Shown piece by piece: positions 11,436-21,755 of a stretch of 64,000 nt of DNA. This DNA comes from Notolepis coatsorum. Its lineage: Eukaryota; Chordata; Actinopteri; Aulopiformes; Paralepididae. Position 1 is the first letter of the stretch. Each line of letters starts with the position of its first letter. The notes under the pieces were generated by a model. It did not search any database, was not told the DNA's origin, and worked only from the letters and a program-made list of their open reading frames with translations. Location of the stretch: positions 15,736,148-15,800,147 of the forward strand of contig OZ020593.1 of NCBI GenBank assembly GCA_963971535.1, written 5' to 3'. Position numbers and translations under genes: made by a program.

Positions 11436-11670
11436 TTAAGCTCCTCCTCCTCACCTCGTCTCCACTGGGAGGAGTCCAGAGAGGCTGATATCTACATTAA
11501 GCTCCTCCTCCTCACCTCGTCTCCACTGGGAGGAGTCCAGAGAGGCTGATATCTACATTAAGCTCCTCCTCCTCACCTCGTCTCCACTGGGAGGAGTCCA
11601 GAGAGGCTGATATCTACATTAAGCTCCTCCTCCTCACCTCGTCTCCACTGGGAGGAGTCCAGAGAGGCCG
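11436..11670. repeat. 61-bp tandem repeat containing a jmy exon end and its donor, 4 copies
   Basis: The period is exactly 61 bp: the same G of CTCGTCTCC falls at 11458, 11519, 11580 and 11641. Each unit contains, in minus sense, the last roughly 29 nt of the polyproline exon (CTCTCTGGACTCCTCCCAGT, then GGAGACGAG) followed by GTGAGG. The rightmost copy is the genuine exon end at 11638. The other three are intronic copies. Confidence 0.95.
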
Positions 11671-12145
11671 TCTTCTTCAGCTTCTTCCTGGCGGTGAGCA
11701 GCTGGCTGCTGTCGAAGAAGCGAGGAGAGAAGGCAGCCAGGGGGAGCGGCAGAGACTCCGACCCGGTGTCGGGCCTCCTCACCGGGCTGCAGGGAGGGGG
11801 GGTCGGCAACCCCGACTCACCCAGCTGCTCCTCTGAGGGGGGAGGGGGCGGGGGAGGAGGGGGAGGCGGCGGAGGGGCCAAGGAGAAGAGGGAGGAGGAG
11901 AGGGGGAGAGGGCCCAGGCTCCCGGGGGAGGAGGAGGAGGAGGGTCCCACTGGCCGGAGAAATGCACTCCAGGCGTCCGAGGGCGGGGCGGACAGTCCCG
12001 GGAGGTCCGAGGTGTCGGTCTGAACGCTGGTGCCGGGCGCCTCCCCTCTGCTGCCGGCCGGGCCTCCCGCTCGCCTCCGGGCCGAGTGGGTCGTCTGGCC
12101 CAGACGCAGCCGGCTGCACTTCAGGGTCACCTGGCCCGGGTACCG
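11638..12145 (-). CDS. jmy: jmy exon: polyproline region and WH2-a
   Basis: This exon encodes residues 346-514 plus the first base of codon 515. It opens RYPGQVTLK, as in known JMY, then a serine/proline-rich low-complexity segment, a run of 13 prolines (mixed CCT/CCG/CCC codons), and ends with the first WH2 motif (FFDSSQLLTARKKLKKT). The proline run is the expected profilin-binding site that feeds actin to the WH2 cluster. The acceptor is CCCACAG (12146-12152, minus sense) and the donor GACGAG/GTGAGG. The donor and exon end are tandemly copied downstream in the intron. Because the spacing is 61 bp, use of any of the next two donors would shift the frame. GC content is high compared with the surrounding introns. 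Confidence 0.95.
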
Positions 12146-12210
12146 CTGTGGGACGACAGAGACAACACCACCACCTCGTTAACATACAGAGAACAACACG
12201 CAGGGCACGG

Positions 12211-13333
12211 AGACCTGGTGGTAGAGACAGGAGACAGTCTGCCTGAGGGGGCTTTCTCACTCAACATCGGGGTCGAATCAGCTCCGTGCCGTCCACATTC
12301 CGAGTTCCGTGCCGAACTCCCCCCCCCCCCCCCCTCTCCCCTCTAGTTTGTGTACACACTTCAGTCTGGGTGCGCTCTGGGTTTCGTTTACGGTTTGCGT
12401 TTTGAGCTTGTAAGCTTGCCTTAGTCGATGATGTCACGCTCGAAATGTAAACACAGGAAGTGTTAACACGGAGACTGGATGCTGATATAAAAGAAACAAA
12501 TAACCAATAAATATGAAGTTATATTTGAACCTCTGTTGTCAAGCCTTGTCAATATAACCCACCCCATTTTCTCACGAATGGAACTCTGTTGTAGAGTCCG
12601 CTTTTGAGCGTTTTGCAGGGTTAACGATAACGCTAAGCTAACGGCTAACGCTAGTTAGCTTAGCCTTTTACTAGTAACATTGCTCCCATCGATTATATTG
12701 AATGTCATTGATCTACTGGTCGACCACGGCCGACTGGTTGGGCACCACTGGTCTAATAGAAATAAATGCATTCGAACAAGAAAGTATAGTAGACAGCAAT
12801 GGCTAACGCTAAGCTAACGCTAAGCTAACGGCTAACGCTAGTTAGCTTAGCCTGTTCAGAAGCTAACATTATCCCATCGCTCGTGGCAATTATATTGCAT
12901 GTCATTGATCTACTGGTCGACCACGGCCGACTGGTTGGGCACCACTGGTCTAATAGAAATAAATGCATTCGAACAATGTATAGACATAGCAATGGCAAAC
13001 AAAATTGCCAGGCCTAATGCGAGCCAGGGAAGTGTTGCGCTTTGTGCTTTGTAACGTGGCTTCATGTTTTCATCCACTGAGCTGTGAGGCTCCACATGCG
13101 ACGTTGTGTGTCACGCCCCCACTCCCACTAGTGCGCACCCGAGACCACCTATTTCACCGGCCCAGGTTCAGCGCCCCCGGGGACGAATCAGCGGGGGGCG
13201 GGGACGGGGGACAGCATTCTCACTCAGACAGACACACCCTTTTCTGATGCGAGCCGGGTCTGATTCGACCCCGAACGGCGAGTGAGAAAGGGCCCCGAGA
13301 CTGAGAGGCTGTTAGACCTGGTGGTAGAGACAG
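12211..13333. repeat. 20-bp direct repeats around the intron element
   Basis: AGACCTGGTGGTAGAGACAG occurs at 12211-12230 and 13314-13333, outside both ends of the 12248-13296 element. The spacing makes it too far out to be a target duplication. Confidence 0.8.
12248..13296. mobile_element. 1.05-kb inverted-terminus DNA element in a jmy intron
   Basis: The left end is GGGGCTTTCTCACTC and the right end, reverse-complemented, is GGGGCCCTTTCTCACTC. Both continue into CGGGGTCGAATCAG. GAG flanks both sides. It has no transposase reading frame. The interior contains a direct duplication of about 190 bp (about 12620-12790 and 12800-12985) sharing CTACTGGTCGACCACGGCCG. It lies between two jmy exons. 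Confidence 0.75.
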
Positions 13334-13358
13334 ACAGGGTGAACGTGACGTCTCCTAC

Positions 13359-13454
13359 CTGTTTGAAGCTGCGTAGTCTGTCCAGAGTTCTCTGTCTCTC
13401 CAGACTCACTCTGGCGTTGCTCTGCTCGTCTTCTTCATCTTCTTCTTCCCCTCT
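13359..13454 (-). CDS. jmy: jmy exon: acidic/basic coiled-coil end (32 residues)
   Basis: This exon encodes residues 314-345, beginning RGEEEDEEDEQ and ending VSLERQRTLDRLRSFKQ. The second half matches the well-conserved JMY stretch just before the proline region. Both splice phases are 0 (acceptor CTCCACAG, donor CAG/GTAGGA). The charged composition fits the last part of the coiled-coil. Confidence 0.93.
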
Positions 13455-13561
13455 CTGTGGAGGACAGAAAACACAACATGGAGACAAGGTGTCAATGAGA
13501 CATAAACAGATAATAAAACAGACATAAGTATAAATATAAACGGACATAAATATAAACATAG

Positions 13562-13853
13562 TAGGGATGCTCGATATTGGCTTTTTTACCGATACCGATA
13601 TTCCGATATTGTCCAACTCTTAATTTCCGATACCAATATCAACCGATATCAACCGATACCGATATATGCAGGGTTTCCCCCCCCAAAAAACGGAATAATT
13701 TCAGGTAACTAATAATTTTACTGTATATATATATAGCAAATATTGTTATTGTTTTTTTTCTTTTTTAAACCGATACCGATATTTTCCGATATCACATTTT
13801 ACTGCCGATATCGGCCGATAATATCGGTCGGCCGATAATATCGGACATCCCTA
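13562..13853. mobile_element. 292-bp hAT-like MITE
   Basis: The ends are TAGGGATGCTCGATA and GATAATATCGGACATCCCTA. The interior is full of CCGATACCGATAT motifs arranged as inverted repeats. The flanking 8-mers (aaacatag and ccctaaac) do not match, so the target duplication is lost. It sits in the 13455-14003 intron. Confidence 0.8.
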
Positions 13854-14003
13854 CCCTAAACAGATAATAAACATACATATAAACATAGCCCTAAACAGAT
13901 AATAAACATAAATATAGACATGAACAGATAATAAACATAAGACATAAACATAAATATAAACATAAACTCCCCAATGGTTGCTATACAGTGACCATGACGT
14001 TAC

Positions 14004-14090
14004 CTGTGTCAGTGCTTGAGGGGAATCACTGTCATCACGGCTGCCTTGACGCTGCTGCAGCTTCTGGTTGTGACTGACGACGCAGATCTC
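14004..14090 (-). CDS. jmy: jmy exon: coiled-coil segment (29 residues)
   Basis: This exon encodes residues 285-313, EICVVSHNQKLQQRQGSRDD and nine more. The length matches the corresponding exon of known JMY (29 codons, phase 0 at both ends), and the EIC...HN.K.QQR pattern is conserved. The acceptor is TTCTCTCAG and the donor CAG/GTAACG. The acceptor plus the first 25-27 exon bases have been copied many times upstream in the transcript (14091-15065), so the spliceosome meets several look-alike 3' splice sites before this one. Confidence 0.93.
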
Positions 14091-15065
14091 CTGAGAGAAC
14101 AACAACAACACACAGTACCGTGTTAGAACCTGTGTTCTGGTTGTGACTGATGACACAGATCTCCTGAGAGAACAACAACACACACAGTACCGTGTTAGAA
14201 CCTGTGTTCTGGTTGTGACTGATGACACAGATCTCCTGAGAGAACAACAACAACACACACAGTACCGTGTTAGAACCTGTGTTCTGGTTGTGACTGACGA
14301 CACAGATCTCCTGAGAGAACAACAACAACACACACAGTACCGTGTTAGAACCTGTGTTCTGGTTGTGACTGACTGAACAACACACAGTACCGTGTTAGAA
14401 CCTGTGTTCTGGTTGTGACTGACGACACAGATCTCCTGAGAGAACAACAACAACACACACAGTACCGTGTTAGAACCTGTGTTCTGGTTGTGACTGACGA
14501 CACAGATCTCCTGAGAGAACAACAACAACAACACACAGTACCGTGTTAGAACCTGTGTTCTGGTTGTGACTGATGACACAGATCTCCTGAGAGAACAACA
14601 ACACACACACAGTACTGTGTTAGAACCTGTGTTCTGGTTGTGACTTACGACACAGATCTCCTGAGAGAACAACAACACACACAGTACCGTATTAGAACCT
14701 GTGTTCTGGTTGTGACTGATGACACAGATCTCCTGAGAGAACAACAACAACACACAGTACCGTGTTAGAACCTGTGTTCTGGTTGTGACTGATGACGCAG
14801 ATCTCCTGAGAGAACAACAACAACACACAGTACCGTGTTAGAACCTGTGTTCTGGTTGTGACTGATGACGCAGATCTCCTGAGAGAACAACAACAACACA
14901 CAGTACCGTGTTAGAACCTGTGTTCTGGTTGTGACTGACTGAACAACACACACAGTACCGTGTTAGAACCTGTGTTCTGGTTGTGACTGACTGAACAACA
15001 CACACAGTACCGTGTTAGAACCTGTGTTCTGGTTGTGACTGACTGAACAACACACACAGTACTGT
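14091..15065. repeat. 75-bp array made of a jmy 3' splice site plus exon start, about 14 copies
   Basis: In minus sense a unit reads CTGTGTG, a TTGTTGTTGTTCTCTCAG tract, GAGATCTGTGTCATCAGTCA, CAACCAGAA, then CACAGGTTCTAACACGGTA. The first half is the acceptor and start of the exon at 14004-14090. Ten copies keep the TTCTCTCAG/GAGATCTG junction. Four others (around 14370, 14935, 14990 and 15045) have lost it. Length differences come mainly from the number of AAC triplets. Confidence 0.95.
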
Positions 15066-15089
15066 ATTAGAACCACCGCTTGTTTCACT

Positions 15090-15480
15090 TTGTAAAGACA
15101 ACTTCTGAGTCACCGTTTGGAGCCAACGATCCAACGCAACATGATCTACGGACTACAACGTACATCAGGCCAGTTAGGGTACCTTGTGTATAATGTTTAC
15201 TTTTACTCTTATATTCAGATTCAAATTCTTTATTGTAACGTATAATAGGGCACCCTCATCTGCATCTTTGTTTACACTGTTTATTTTTCTCATATTTTTA
15301 TATTCAGTGAATTATATTGTTTACACTGTTTATTTCTTTCATATTTTTTTATTCAGATCTAATGTTATTGCCTATATTTATGTCTTTCTACTATTACCCT
15401 GCCCATACCGGTACCTCCCCTCCCCCTCCCCCATGCAATGAAGGAATATCTTATATTATCTCATCTCATCCTAGGATGAA
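15090..15480 (+). mobile_element. Non-LTR retrotransposon 3' end, family R
   Basis: This is a 3'-UTR-like block with GCCAGTTAGGGTACCTTGTG and ACCCTGCCCATACC, ending GGAATATCTTATATTATCT. The same block occurs at about 28880-29361, 33030-33480 and 52640-53030, all on the plus strand. TATCT-type tails are typical of 5'-truncated fish LINEs. Confidence 0.75.
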
Positions 15481-15590
15481 GGTAGTTCCAGCTGTGTATT
15501 GATCTCACTCACCCTCTTGTGTTTGAGAGAGGTAGGCTTTCTTGGCGGTGATGAAAGTAGTTCCAGCTGTGTATTGATCATCTCACTCAC
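15478..15590. repeat. Partial copy of a jmy exon end with donor
   Basis: About 80 bp (CTCTTGTGTTTGAGAG, TAGGCTTTCTTGGCGGTGAT, GTAGTTCCAGCTGTGTATTG) repeats the last roughly 36 nt of the 15591-15781 exon plus its donor and downstream intron. A GAGA insertion distinguishes the copy. The two copies are adjacent. Confidence 0.9.
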
Positions 15591-15781
15591 CTTCTTGTGT
15601 TTGAGGTAGGCTTTCTTGGCGGTGATGCGCCCCCTGCGGGCCTCCAGCAGGCGTGTCCTGTGCTGCAGCAGGCTGAGCTCCTGGTCTCTGGGGGGGGCTG
15701 GGGGGGCAGCAGGGTCCTCCACACCAGCCATGGCGTCGGGGCTCTCGTAGGCATCGTAGTAAACCACCTCGTCCTGCCGCT
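15591..15781 (-). CDS. jmy: jmy exon: coiled-coil, DEVVYYD motif
   Basis: This exon encodes residues 221-284, starting ERQDEVVYYDAYESPDAM and ending LEARRGRITAKKAYLKHKK, both highly characteristic of JMY. The middle (GVEDPAAPPAPPRDQ) is proline-rich and differs from the mammalian sequence. Acceptor phase is 1 (GCACCAG) and donor phase 0 (AAGAAG/GTGAGT). A second copy of the donor lies about 80 nt downstream. Confidence 0.95.
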
Positions 15782-16082
15782 CTGGTGCACAAACACACAC
15801 ACTGCGTTACATACAGAAGACACACCAGGGCTTCCTCTGAACAACAAACACATAGCGCCACTATGTGTTTTAAATACATAGATAGATGGGTTTTTTTTGC
15901 AGTGAAAGTTTGCAGCCAGCTTAGAAGCAGACATCGTCTAATATGTGATTGCTCGGTTCCACTGTGTGTGTATGTGTGTGTGTGCACGCGCGCGCGTGTG
16001 TTTTCGTGTTCAACATTAAACTATTGTACAACCTTATACACTGTACTTAAATAAAGAACTTGTTTGCTATTTTATAGAAATT

Positions 16083-16790
16083 ATGTTTTTAAGTTTCAGG
16101 AAATTACAGCAAATGTCTTTGTTTATCGCACTTTATTTCGCCTCAGAGACGGGGGGGGCACAGTCCCCCTCCTGACCACCCCCTAGTTGCGACTCAGCAC
16201 CATCTTGTTTGAAAACCCTTGGTGAAAGCCCTGACACACAGAGGGGGTTGAGTGAATCAAAGAGGAGGGTGTGAGCGTGTCGGAGCGTCTCAGAGAAAAC
16301 CTCAGTCGTCTAAACTGATGTCCATGTGCTTTATTAGAGTCAAGACCTCGTTCAGAACATTTGCACCACAGTCACAAATGAGACGGCACCTCCATTGATC
16401 CGTAATGCGCCATGAATCAAAACACTGTGTCCCCTGGCTGGATAACTGTAGAAACCACGTAAGACATTAATCCCACAGTGGATTTCAAACAGCGGATCAG
16501 GAACACATTAGATCCGCTCCAGGAGAAATCACAAAAGCAGAACACACTTCCGCAGCAGTAAACTTCCCCCATGTCACACCAGGGCTGAGCAACAACACCT
16601 GCACACACACATGTGCCCCCAGGCCCCCAGCGCAGCACCTATTGTGTCTCCGACAACACTTCAGCATTTGTTGATCACTTCCTCCGACCACATTCCAACA
16701 CCTGGAATGCCCTCCGACTGACTCGAAGCTGAAGGTTCTTCTTTCTCACGCTGTGTTTAAAAATATGATCTACGACCACTGTGTGTTGAC
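16083..16790. other. Intron sequence without recognised features
   Basis: Nothing supported was found here apart from short CA/GT runs near 15965-16000. Confidence 0.4.
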
Positions 16791-16990
16791 TTTTTATTTT
16801 TATTTAGCCTTTATTTAACCAGGTTTTGTCCCAATTGAGATCCAGGATCTCTTTTTACAAGGGAGACCTGGCCAAGAAACAGCAGCAACACAAAGTTTCA
16901 ACAGACACACATAGACGCTACAGACAAAAGCAACGTTACAAAATGGTCAAACAAAACATCTGCACACAGAAAACGTGGTTACAATAGGCT
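16790..16990 (-). mobile_element. Probable LINE 3'-end fragment
   Basis: TATTTAACCAGGTTTTGTCC and GGGAGACCTGGCCAAGAA form a block widespread in fish genomes, here in the orientation whose tail points left. The assignment to a non-LTR element rests on family knowledge. Confidence 0.5.
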
Positions 16991-18105
16991 TCACCATAGC
17001 CTTAAATACATTTAGTGTAACCGTCTTAGCTGTATTTATTTTATTTATTCTTATTTATTGTGTCTATATGTGTGAAATTATTGATAAACTGTGTCTTGTT
17101 TTGTAAGCTCGCTGTCGCTGTAAATGAGTGTAACCTCAGCGTCTCACGAGACGTGGACTTGGGATCTCTTTAGACGTCCTGTTTGAAGGAGGCCAGCCGG
17201 CTGCGGAGCTCTTCATGAATCACTTCACTAACTGCACCCCCAGGACTTGCTGCATTGTGGACGTCTAACCTCTTTCTACCACCAGGTGTCAGGCATGAGC
17301 ATAGGGGCAAAACATTTCTCCCTGTAACATAAATTCATCTTCAATCGATGCTTTTTCAACTATTCTTTTCTTTGTTTAATTGTCTTTTCTTCTGTTCATT
17401 CATATAATGGATTTATGTTTTTTATTTAATTTTTTTTACTGCTATTATGAGTGTGAGAGTGTGGTGGGGGGTGGATGGATAGTCCACTGGAGACCCATGC
17501 AGGTGTGTGGGTCGACATGCAGTGTGTAGATACATGTCTGTGTAGGCTGGTGTTATGTGTACAGTATGTACCTACTGGTGTTATGTGTACAGTGTACCTA
17601 CTGGTGTAAAGGTCTCGAAAAGGAGGGGGAGAAAGCAAAAATGATAATAAAGTTTCTTTTAAATAAAAAAATCCCCAACACAACCTGTACCTAGCCTTCA
17701 TCTCCAACTCGAAGAGGTACATGGACAGGGATTAAAGCAAAAAAAATTCTCCTGACTGAACTTTTTTTCTGGCCAAGTCATATTCTTATTTTAACCTCCA
17801 CTGTATTTTAATTTTTTTTAATAGCATTAGCGTTTTAAGGGAGCCTACTTGTAGAGCCTACTGTCCTGACTGTGACTATAGACCCTACTGTTGTGGTTGT
17901 TGTGCCAGGCAGGGAGGCTGTGTGCTGGAGAGCGTGAATGCAAGTCTTGTGGCTAGCTTCTGATTGATGGCGAGATAGCACCCTTTTCCCATTACTTTGA
18001 ACCATGAACTAAACGGCTTGTTATCATACAAACAAGGGACTAAACACGCTTCACAATTATGGTACAACAACAATGGACAGTCTCCTCCCCACCGTTTGTA
18101 TATCT
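16991..18105. other. Intron sequence without recognised features
   Basis: Apart from a short GTGTTATGTGTACAG duplication (about 17550-17590), nothing is recognisable. Confidence 0.4.
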
Positions 18106-18109
18106 TTTT

Positions 18110-18143
18110 TACCACCCACCCACCCACCCACCCACCCACCCCC
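18110..18143. repeat. (CCCA)n microsatellite
   Basis: CACCCACC tetranucleotide run. Confidence 0.9.
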
Positions 18144-18149
18144 TCCTAA

Positions 18150-18925
18150 TGTACAGTCTCCTCCTCATCATATGTATATATTTACTGTTAGGATCTCTGG
18201 GTAACAGTACTGTATATTTGCATATCGTATATGTGACAAATGTAACAGTACTATTACTATATACCTGTAAGGCATGCATGTCATAAATGTCATAAATGTC
18301 ATGTATGTTGTGTATGTCATAAGTGTCACTATGAATTGAAAATGGGGGACCTTGATGATGTAAACAAGACAAACGCCTTTCTCTGGCCTGCATCCCCTTA
18401 ACAATTGTGTGTATTGCTACTGGATTTACAAGATCCAGAGTGAATGAATGAATGAAAACTTTATTTAATACACGAGACCCTCTTCTTGGGACAAAGTAAG
18501 GTTGTCAATAATCCAATGTACAGTTACAACCCCCCCATCCAACCTGCAATGTACAGTTTCTTCGTCAAATGTATATACTCTTTTTAGACTATTTTTGTAT
18601 CACAAACAATAGGCTACTGTATTTGTAAATCTGGTATGTCATAAATGTATAGATGTAGCAGTATTGTCTATCTGTATGTCATGTGTGTCATATATGTTAT
18701 GATGAATTGAAAATGGGGGACCCTGATGTAAACAAGACGAAAGTCTCTCTGGTCTGCATCCCCTTAACAATTGTGTGTATTGAGCTGTACTGTATTGTAC
18801 CCATTCTGCAATCTGTTAATAACAATCAATCAATATTTAACAGATAGCAGAATGGGTACAATACAGTACATTTGTGACATATATGATATGCAAATATACA
18901 GTACTGTTACCCAGAGATCTCCCGG
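18150..18925. repeat. Duplicated LINE-tail-like segments with an inverted third piece
   Basis: About 250 bp at 18150-18415 recurs, diverged, at 18530-18785 (shared AATTGAAAATGGGGGACC and GCATCCCCTTAACAATTGTG). A 53-bp piece of the first copy (CTGGGTAACAGTACTGTATA) recurs reverse-complemented at about 18867-18920. The block ends GTACCCATTCTGCAATCTG plus AATC repeats, as in a non-LTR tail. Confidence 0.65.
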
Positions 18926-20055
18926 ACAAATGGTAGAAAGACGTTTATTGAGCTTAAAAACAATTGATAACGCAAATAACGTTCTGATTAACAAAGGCAT
19001 TCGTTTTGTGGCATTAACGTTACCTAGATTTATCAACATTCATACATTTATCATACACGGAGGCGCAAGCTCACACACGCAACACCACCACCACCAACAA
19101 CACACTGGTTGAACTTGTCGCGTAAATAACGTTCTGATTAACAAAAGGCATTCGTTTTGTGGCATTCACGTTACCTAGATTTATCAATAGCAATAGTAAT
19201 ATATATGTTTCTTTAGACTAGAATAAGTCAAATGAACTTACTGTCTCGGAAAAGTTGCCGCATGTTGATGAGTCCAGTTTACTCTCGAGTAGAGCTAGAG
19301 AGCAATGGCGGAGTTTCAGAAACTCAAAACGAAAAATGGCCGCTTCCCATTGGTGCTGAGCACAGCGGAGGCGGGTGAAAGGAGTAGGGGGTATCTGCAG
19401 AGCCGCAGAGCCAAATGACTGTTTGGTGCGGCCGCGGTAGGGGAAAAAATGATATTTGACGCCTCTAATTGGCTCAGGTTAAAATCCGTCATGACTCCGA
19501 ATCAAATGACGGAATCTCCAAATCAAATGGACGGATATCCGTCCCAAGACGGAACGCTTTAATGCCTGTACATGGAAGACATTGTCTTTATCCGGAAAGC
19601 ATCTACCAGGAGGCCAGAAGTTGCGTGACTTTGTGTAGTTTGAATGTAAAATAATGGTGAAATGCCACTTTTTTTGGTTTTTGTTTTCTTTTTCATATTT
19701 CCTTATTTTTGTTTGTATGTTTGTTACGCAAAAGTGAAAAAAAAATGACAAAAGAAAGGGAAGCATCTGAAACCCGACTTCATCTGAAACATGACTGAAT
19801 CCGGTCTTTATGCACGTCGCAGCACCACGACACCAGCGGCGCCCAACACATGTTTACCCGCACAACCTTGTGTTTTCTACGAGAGAGAGAGACCAGCCGA
19901 TCTGAGACCTGCTGGTGTACTTTCTACAGAATATTCCTCACTGTAACTGTAGTACTAATCTATATATATAGAAGCGTCTCCCCGCTTCATCTCCATCTCC
20001 GCTTTGGTGATAAAATAATGAAGGTTTCATCTCATCCTAGTGGATCATGATGAGC
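18926..20055. other. Intron sequence without recognised features
   Basis: A 37-bp block (CGTTCTGATTAACAAAGGCA) is repeated at about 18976 and 19131. Nothing else is supported. Confidence 0.4.
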
Positions 20056-20060
20056 CTCAC

Positions 20061-20226
20061 CTGTCATCTGTCTGCGCAGACTCTGCAGCTGCGCCGTCAG
20101 CAGCAACTCTTCACAGCGCTGGATCTCTGCCTGGATGTCGTACAGCTGCAGCTGCAGCTCATAGTACAGCGCCTCCAGCTGGTCAAGACGCAGCATGGCA
20201 TCCTCCCCATCCTGCAGGTCCTGCAT
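20061..20226 (-). CDS. jmy: jmy exon: coiled-coil (55 residues)
   Basis: This exon encodes residues 166-220 plus one base, MQDLQDGEDAMLRLDQLEAL through IQRCEELLLTAQLQSLRRQMT. Heptad-like leucines and the CEELLLTAQL block match JMY. Acceptor GTTCCCAG phase 0, donor ACAG/GTGAGG phase 1. The coiled-coil region of known JMY mediates self-association and regulatory contacts. Confidence 0.95.
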
Positions 20227-20418
20227 CTGGGAACACAACACAACACACACGTTACTTTAACATAATGGAGACCAGAAAAACTGATTTGTATTTCCACCAT
20301 GGAAATATGTTTTTGAACCTTTATCGCGTCAACCTGGATGACTTTATAATGTATGCATGACTGCATTTGTTATCGATTTTAAAATAAACTAAACTAAGCT
20401 AAACCAAAGGGCACAGAC

Positions 20419-21389
20419 ACAAGGGACAGTGGCTCAGGAGGTAGAACGGTCGTCTGGTATTCGGAAGGTTCCCGGTTTGATTCCGAGTCCTCCTGGCAGC
20501 GTGTGGATGTGTCCTTGAGCAAGACACTTAGGGTGCTTTCACACCAGAGCTGTTTGGTCCGGACTATCGGACCAGAATTCGATAGTCCGCTTTTTTGGGG
20601 TGGTGTGAATGCGCAGTCGAACTCTGGTGCGGACCAAACACGCGAACTCTGGTCCGCCAAAAAAAACATAGGTATCGGTTCGCTTCATCGGACCAAACGC
20701 GGACCAAATATAGGAAGTCACCTGATAAACTGTGCATCTTGGGTAGAAGGAAGAAAAAAAACACAGCGGCGCGCGGCATTCACTGCAAAACAAGCACACT
20801 GTAAACATGTCTCGTGGACAGACTTGGGGCGAATGATGAAGTGAAAGCCCTGATCGACATATGGGCAGAAGACCAAATAAAACAGCTGCTTGTGGGCACT
20901 CATAAAAACAACGAGGTGTACAAGTTGTTTAGCGAGAGGATGGCGGTAATGGGTTATAATCGAACGATGGATCAATGCCACGTCTCTTCTACTATCACGC
21001 TTCTTGCGGCTGTTTGTGTTTTCGCGGATTTCACTTCCTGAAGGGGAGGGATTTCCACTCTCCATTGTGTCCAATAGACGAGCGCCCTTTTCGACCGCGT
21101 GACATTGTTCAGAAAGTTTAGTGCGCTTGACAAATTGCAATGCGAATGCAGACGAACCAAATGACGAATGCAACAATGTTGCAACTTCACCACCAGAACC
21201 GCACAGAGTCCACCAAAACTATATGTGAAAGCGCCCTTAACCCCTAATTGCTCCCGATGAGCAGGTGGGCACCTTGCATGGTCGCCTCGGCCGTCGGTGT
21301 GTGAATGTGTGAGTGAATGGTAAAATGTGAGGAACATAAATTGTAAAGCGCCTTGGATAAAAGCTGCTATATGAATGCAGTCCATTTAC
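20419..21389 (+). mobile_element. tRNA-headed SINE interrupted by a Harbinger element
   Basis: The head is GACAGTGGCTCAGGAGGTAG with a B-box-like GGTTTGATTCC. The body is TTGAGCAAGACACTTA, and the rest continues at 21237 (CCCCTAATTGCTCCCGATGA) to AATGCAGTCCATTTAC. Removing 20531-21236 and one TTA restores the usual family sequence. Confidence 0.85.
20531..21236 (+). mobile_element. PIF/Harbinger element with a Myb-like gene remnant
   Basis: The termini are GGGTGCTTTCACACCAG and its near reverse complement. The flanks are TTA/TTA (20528-20530 and 21237-21239), the 3-bp duplication expected for PIF/Harbinger. Between 20807 and about 20985 lies a broken reading frame whose residues (DEVKALIDIWAEDQIK, then KNNEVYKLFSERM, then DQCH) resemble the Myb/SANT-like protein that accompanies Harbinger transposase. 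The original start (MSRGQTWG) is separated from the rest by a frameshift. No transposase gene is present. Confidence 0.85.
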
Positions 21390-21512
21390 AGTACATGTAG
21401 ACACACACACCAGGAAATTAACACCAGCTGGTAAATCTTGGCTGTGGCTCGTTTGTCTATTGTAACAGTCACTTTGCCAGGTAACCAACCATGATGTGTA
21501 TGTTTATACAAA
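21387..21512 (+). repeat. 126-bp block also present inverted at about 54271-54400
   Basis: CAGCTGGTAAATCTTGGCTG and ACTTTGCCAGGTAACCAACC match the reverse complement of 54274-54370. At both sites it lies directly beyond the same end of a SINE, so SINE and block may form one larger repeat. Confidence 0.75.
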
Positions 21513-21689
21513 TCTGTTTATAAAACAGTGAGAGTTGCCAGTGAACTCCACCCAGAATGTCTGAAGGACGGAAAGGTTCACTTCCTAGTTCCTACCGCGA
21601 AACACACCGCGGTCTATATCTGCAACCACATCCAACATTCTTACATTACTCACACAAACACACACCATTTTCTACCTTCAACGTGACGG

Positions 21690-21755
21690 TGTGCCTTACC
21701 TCTTCTCTCAGGCCGTGCTTCCTCTGCTGCAGACGGATCTTTCTATTATCTGTAC
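21690..21755. repeat. Partial copy of a jmy exon end with donor
   Basis: TTACCTCTTCTCTCAGGCCG and TGCTTCCTCTGCTGCAGAC repeat the 3' end and donor of the 21970-22139 exon (minus sense). The copies are about 257 bp apart, and a LINE/SINE-tail-like insertion (about 21760-21925, ending in ATT repeats) lies between them. Confidence 0.85.

Noticed and set aside
11694..12023. Plus-strand glycine-rich frame
   Set aside because: Antisense of the polyproline exon. The minus-strand frame is the conserved one.
13851..14828. 325-codon minus-strand open frame as a repeat protein gene
   Set aside because: It is produced by reading through the 75-bp splice-site array and one jmy exon. Unit lengths vary and frames switch, so there is no independent gene evidence.
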